Source of the DNA: Casimicrobiaceae bacterium
GTDB lineage: Bacteria; Pseudomonadota; Gammaproteobacteria; Burkholderiales; Casimicrobiaceae
Direction of reading: 5' to 3'
Length of the DNA: 64,000 nucleotides
Assembly (NCBI GenBank): GCA_026646885.1
Contig: JAPKHK010000007.1
Location: 124,001-188,000, forward strand
Program-made: the position numbers and the translations under genes
The notes under the pieces: generated by a model
Told to the model about the DNA's origin: nothing
What the model saw: the letters and a program-made list of their open reading frames with translations, nothing else
Database searches by the model: none
In this document: one piece after another, positions 61,098 to 64,000 of the stretch
Layout of the letters: each line of letters starts with the position of its first letter
Position numbering within the stretch: the stretch's first letter is position 1

Positions 61098-63752
61098 TCA
61101 AACGCTCATCGGATTGGGTTTGTTCGCATCGAGACCGTATTTCACGATGGCCGCAGCCACTTTGCTGCGCTCGACTCGCCCTTCGTCCGCCAGCGCCTTG
61201 AGTGCGGCCAGCGTCACCCAGTGGCGATCGACCTCGAAGAAATGTCTGAGCTTGTCGCGCGTGTCCGATCGGCCGAAACCATCGGTACCCAGCGTCACAT
61301 AGCGGCGCGGCACGAAAGCGCGGATCTGCTCGGTGAATTGGCGAATGTAATCGCTGGCGGCGATCACCGGACCTTCCGTGCCGGCCAAGCAGGATTCGAC
61401 GTGCGAGGCTTGAGGCGCTTCCATGGGGTGCAGCAAGTTCCACCGCGCCACGGCATTGCCTTCGCGCGCCAACTCGTTGAAGGAGGGGCAAGACCACAAG
61501 TCCGCCGCCACACCCCAATCGTTTTGCAGCAAGTCGGCGGCGGCGATCACTTCGCGCAAAATGGCGCCTGAACCCAACAGCTGTACTCGCGGTCCCGGGT
61601 TCTGGGCGCCTTGGCGCAGGCGGTACATGCCCTTGAGAATGTCGCCGGCGGCGCCTTCGGGCAGCGCGGGGTGCTCGTAGTTTTCGTTGAGCACGGTGAG
61701 GTAGTAATAAACGTCTTCCTGCTCCGCCACCATGCGCCGCAAACCGTCTTGCACGATCACCGCCACTTCGTAGGCGAAGGTGGGATCGTAAGAAACGCAG
61801 TTGGGGATGGTGCCGGCCAGAATGTGCGAGTGGCCGTCTTCGTGCTGTAGACCCTCGCCGTTCAAGGTGGTGCGGCCCGAGGTGCCGCCGATCAGGAAAC
61901 CGCGGGCGCGCATGTCGCCCGCCGCCCAGCACAAATCGCCGATGCGCTGGAAGCCGAACATCGAATAGTAGATGTAGAAAGGAATCATCGGCACGCCATG
62001 CGCCGAATAAGCGGTGGCAGCCGCGATCCAGGAACCCATGGCGCCGGCTTCGGAGATGCCTTCCTGCAGAATCTGGCCGTCGCGCGCTTCTTTGTAGAAC
62101 ATCAATTGATCGGCATCTTCGGGCGTGTATTTCTGGCCCAGTTGGTTCCAGATGCCGATTTGCCGGAACATGCCTTCCATGCCGAAGGTGCGCGATTCGT
62201 CGGCGACGATGGGGACGATGTTCCGCCCCAGGGCTTTGTCTTTGATGAGCGTGTTCATGATGCGCACCAAGGCCATGGCGGTGGAGAACTCGCGGCCTTC
62301 GCCGGAGGCCTTGAGCAGGCCCTCGAAAGCGGCCAGGCCCGGCACCGGCAAGGCCGGCGCCTGACGGCGCCGCGCGGGCAGATAACCGCCCAGGGCGAGG
62401 CGCCGTTCGCGCATGTAGTCCAGTTCGGGCGAGCCTTCAGGGAAAGTGAGGTAGGGCAAGTTCTCGATGTCCTCGTCCGGCACCGGCAGCTTGAAGCGGT
62501 CGCGCATGTGTTTCAAATCGGCCGCGCCCATTTTCTTCTGCTGGTGGCTGGTGTTCTGCGCTTCGCCCGACTCGCCCATGCCATAACCCTTGATGGTCTT
62601 GGCCAGAATCACCGTGGGCTGGCCGGTGTGTTCCGCGGCGGCCTTGAAGGCGGCGAACACTTTGAAGGGGTCGAGGCCGCCGCGATTCAAGCGCCAGATG
62701 TCTTCATCGGTCCAGTCGGCCACCAGTTCCTTCAGTTCGGGCGTATTGAAAAAATGTTCGCGCACGTAGGCGCCGTTTTTTGCCTTGAAAGTTTGATAGT
62801 CGCCGTCGAGACACTCCATCATGCGCCGGGTGAGGATACCTTTTTTGTCGCGCGCGAACAGCGCGTCCCAATGTGTGCCCCAGATCACTTTGATGACATT
62901 CCAGCCCGAGCCGCGAAAGTCACCTTCGAGTTCCTGGATGATTTTGCCGTTGCCGCGCACCGGGCCATCGAGGCGCTGCAAATTGCAGTTGATGACGAAA
63001 ATGAGGTTGTCCAGGCGCTCGCGCCCGGCGAGGCTGATGGCACCCATCGATTCGGGCTCGTCCATTTCGCCGTCGCCCATGAAGGCCCACACCTTGCGCC
63101 CCTCGGTGCCGACGATGCCGCGGCAGTCGAGGTATTTCATGAACTTCGCCTGGTAGATGGCCATCAGCGGCCCCAGGCCCATGGACACGGTGGGGAACTG
63201 CCAGAAGTCGGGCATCAGCCAAGGGTGCGGGTAGGAGGACAGCCCTTTGCCGTCGACCTCCTGCCGGTAGTGGTCCATCTGCTCCTGGGTGAGGCGGCCC
63301 AACATGAAGGCGCGGGCGTATATGCCCGGTGCGGAGTGTCCCTGGAAAAAAATCAAATCGCCGCCGTGTTTTTCGGTAGGCGCGCGCCAGAAGTGATTGA
63401 AGCCCACATCGTAGAGTGTGGCGGCCGAAGCGTAGCTCGCGATATGCCCGCCGACATTGGTGTTCTTGTTGGCGCGCACCACCATGGCCATGGCGTTCCA
63501 ACGCGCGTAGTCGCGAATCTTTTCCTCGATTTCCGGATTGCCCGGAAACTTCGGCTGCAAGGCGGTGGGAATGGTGTTCACATAACCGGTGTAAGCGCTG
63601 TAGGGCAAATCCGCGCCCACTTTACGCGCTTCCTCGATCAGTCTTTCGATCAGGAAATGGGCCCGCTCCGCGCCTTCTTGCTCAACTACCGCGTCGAGCG
63701 CCTCCAGCCATTCGCTGGTTTCCTTAGGATCGTGATCCGGCAAGTTTTCCAT
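61098..63752 (-). CDS. aceE: Pyruvate dehydrogenase E1 (homodimeric type)
   Basis: This 884-residue E1 decarboxylates pyruvate with TPP and acetylates E2. The TPP site lies in FMGDGEMDEPESMGAISLAGRE and continues with VINCNLQRLDGPV. ATG 63752 (MENLPDHD) is preferred because GGAG lies upstream at good spacing; ATG 63767 would add five residues. Homodimeric E1 is the proteobacterial form. First gene of the operon. Confidence 0.97.
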   Translation of the reverse strand: MENLPDHDPKETSEWLEALDAVVEQEGAERAHFLIERLIEEARKVGADLPYSAYTGYVNTIPTALQPKFPGNPEIEEKIRDYARWNAMAMVVRANKNTNVGGHIASYASAATLYDVGFNHFWRAPTEKHGGDLIFFQGHSAPGIYARAFMLGRLTQEQMDHYRQEVDGKGLSSYPHPWLMPDFWQFPTVSMGLGPLMAIYQAKFMKYLDCRGIVGTEGRKVWAFMGDGEMDEPESMGAISLAGRERLDNLIFVINCNLQRLDGPVRGNGKIIQELEGDFRGSGWNVIKVIWGTHWDALFARDKKGILTRRMMECLDGDYQTFKAKNGAYVREHFFNTPELKELVADWTDEDIWRLNRGGLDPFKVFAAFKAAAEHTGQPTVILAKTIKGYGMGESGEAQNTSHQQKKMGAADLKHMRDRFKLPVPDEDIENLPYLTFPEGSPELDYMRERRLALGGYLPARRRQAPALPVPGLAAFEGLLKASGEGREFSTAMALVRIMNTLIKDKALGRNIVPIVADESRTFGMEGMFRQIGIWNQLGQKYTPEDADQLMFYKEARDGQILQEGISEAGAMGSWIAAATAYSAHGVPMIPFYIYYSMFGFQRIGDLCWAAGDMRARGFLIGGTSGRTTLNGEGLQHEDGHSHILAGTIPNCVSYDPTFAYEVAVIVQDGLRRMVAEQEDVYYYLTVLNENYEHPALPEGAAGDILKGMYRLRQGAQNPGPRVQLLGSGAILREVIAAADLLQNDWGVAADLWSCPSFNELAREGNAVARWNLLHPMEAPQASHVESCLAGTEGPVIAASDYIRQFTEQIRAFVPRRYVTLGTDGFGRSDTRDKLRHFFEVDRHWVTLAALKALADEGRVERSKVAAAIVKYGLDANKPNPMSV

Positions 63753-63896
63753 CTTCCGCTTCTCCATGATGTGGATTCGTTTTCCAGTGCGCTCCGGGTA
63801 GGCCGCACCCTAAATCCCAGCGCTCCGGCTCGTTCTGAGGCGTTTTTGGGGAAAATCCAAGAAACGCCGTGCGAGCCTGAAAGGGCTGTTATTGCC

Positions 63897-63925
63897 ATTC
63901 TATGGAAATCATTTTCACAATGCAA
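63897..63925 (-). promoter_or_regulatory. Putative sigma-70 promoter of the pyruvate dehydrogenase operon
   Basis: On the minus strand, TTGCAT (63920-63925) and TAGAAT (63897-63902) are separated by exactly 17 bases. The start would be near 63889, giving a leader of about 137 bases. No other gene is visible between 63768 and 64000. No PdhR-like operator was identified with confidence. Confidence 0.5.
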
Positions 63926-64000
63926 TAAGGGATAACCGCAACGGAACCACCCCCAAACACAGAAATTCGCCCGGCCCGCGACGCGAAGCCGAGGCTCAAT

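Noticed and set aside
61998-63935. 645-codon plus-strand reading across aceE
   Set aside because: Antisense to the E1 gene, whose motifs are complete.

Overview
The window reads as a stretch of chromosome from a GC-rich betaproteobacterium. This is inferred from gene families and gene order: a GspM/GspL-type (PilO/PilN-like) type II secretion operon, a bioB-F-H-C-D operon, hemL-thiE-thiD-rubredoxin neighbours and a homodimeric-type pyruvate dehydrogenase operon. Rhodocyclales- or Nitrosomonadales-like relatives are plausible, but the genus cannot be fixed from the sequence alone. Coding density is high, many genes overlap by 1-14 bases, and GTG/TTG starts are common. No rRNA, tRNA, CRISPR, transposase or integrase was recognised.

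Layout. 1-12802 (minus): a type II secretion operon running gspE, a small glycosyltransferase, gspF, an O-GlcNAc-transferase-like glycosyltransferase, gspG-H-I-J-K-L-M, a GspC-like HR-domain protein and gspD (cut by the window edge). 12863-15729 (minus): hemL, thiE, thiD. 15817-16364 (plus): rubredoxin and a glyoxalase-family gene. 16381-17028 (minus): a di-haem cytochrome c. 17284-21197 (plus): a haem-copper oxidase operon in the order subunit III, SCO, subunit II, subunit I; subunit I has a YSHPAVY motif and lacks the usual K-channel Lys/Thr.

21259-30290 (minus): four exported proteins sharing one right-handed beta-helix module, two of them also carrying fibronectin-III repeats and one a BNR-type propeller. 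30344-36631 (minus): bioB-F-H-C-D followed by a small COX2-like membrane protein, ctaB and a SCO lipoprotein. 36758-42578: comF, trmL, TPR-GGDEF and CPBP protease genes (plus), PAS-GGDEF (minus), then a small membrane protein and a VOC protein (plus). 42783-45440 (minus): a beta-helix/InlB-repeat surface protein with an IPTL-CTERM-like tail.

46213-49980 (minus): a giant AfsR/SARP-like regulator. 50118-51980 (minus): an ABC exporter, divergent from a tightly coupled plus-strand cassette at 52084-57918 (TPP enzyme, ATP-grasp ligase, methyltransferase, epimerase, DegT aminotransferase, orphan HigA). 57939-63752 (minus): aceE-aceF-lpdA.

How the parts may work together. The secretion operon could export the beta-helix proteins encoded about 10-30 kb away, and the two embedded glycosyltransferases suggest a link between secretion and glycosylation. 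The oxidase genes and their copper and haem assembly factors (SCO, ctaB) flank the beta-helix island, which looks like accessory DNA placed inside a respiratory neighbourhood. The five-enzyme cassette at 52084-57619 with its divergent exporter and large regulator is the strongest candidate for an undescribed biosynthetic system; its product cannot be predicted from the sequence.
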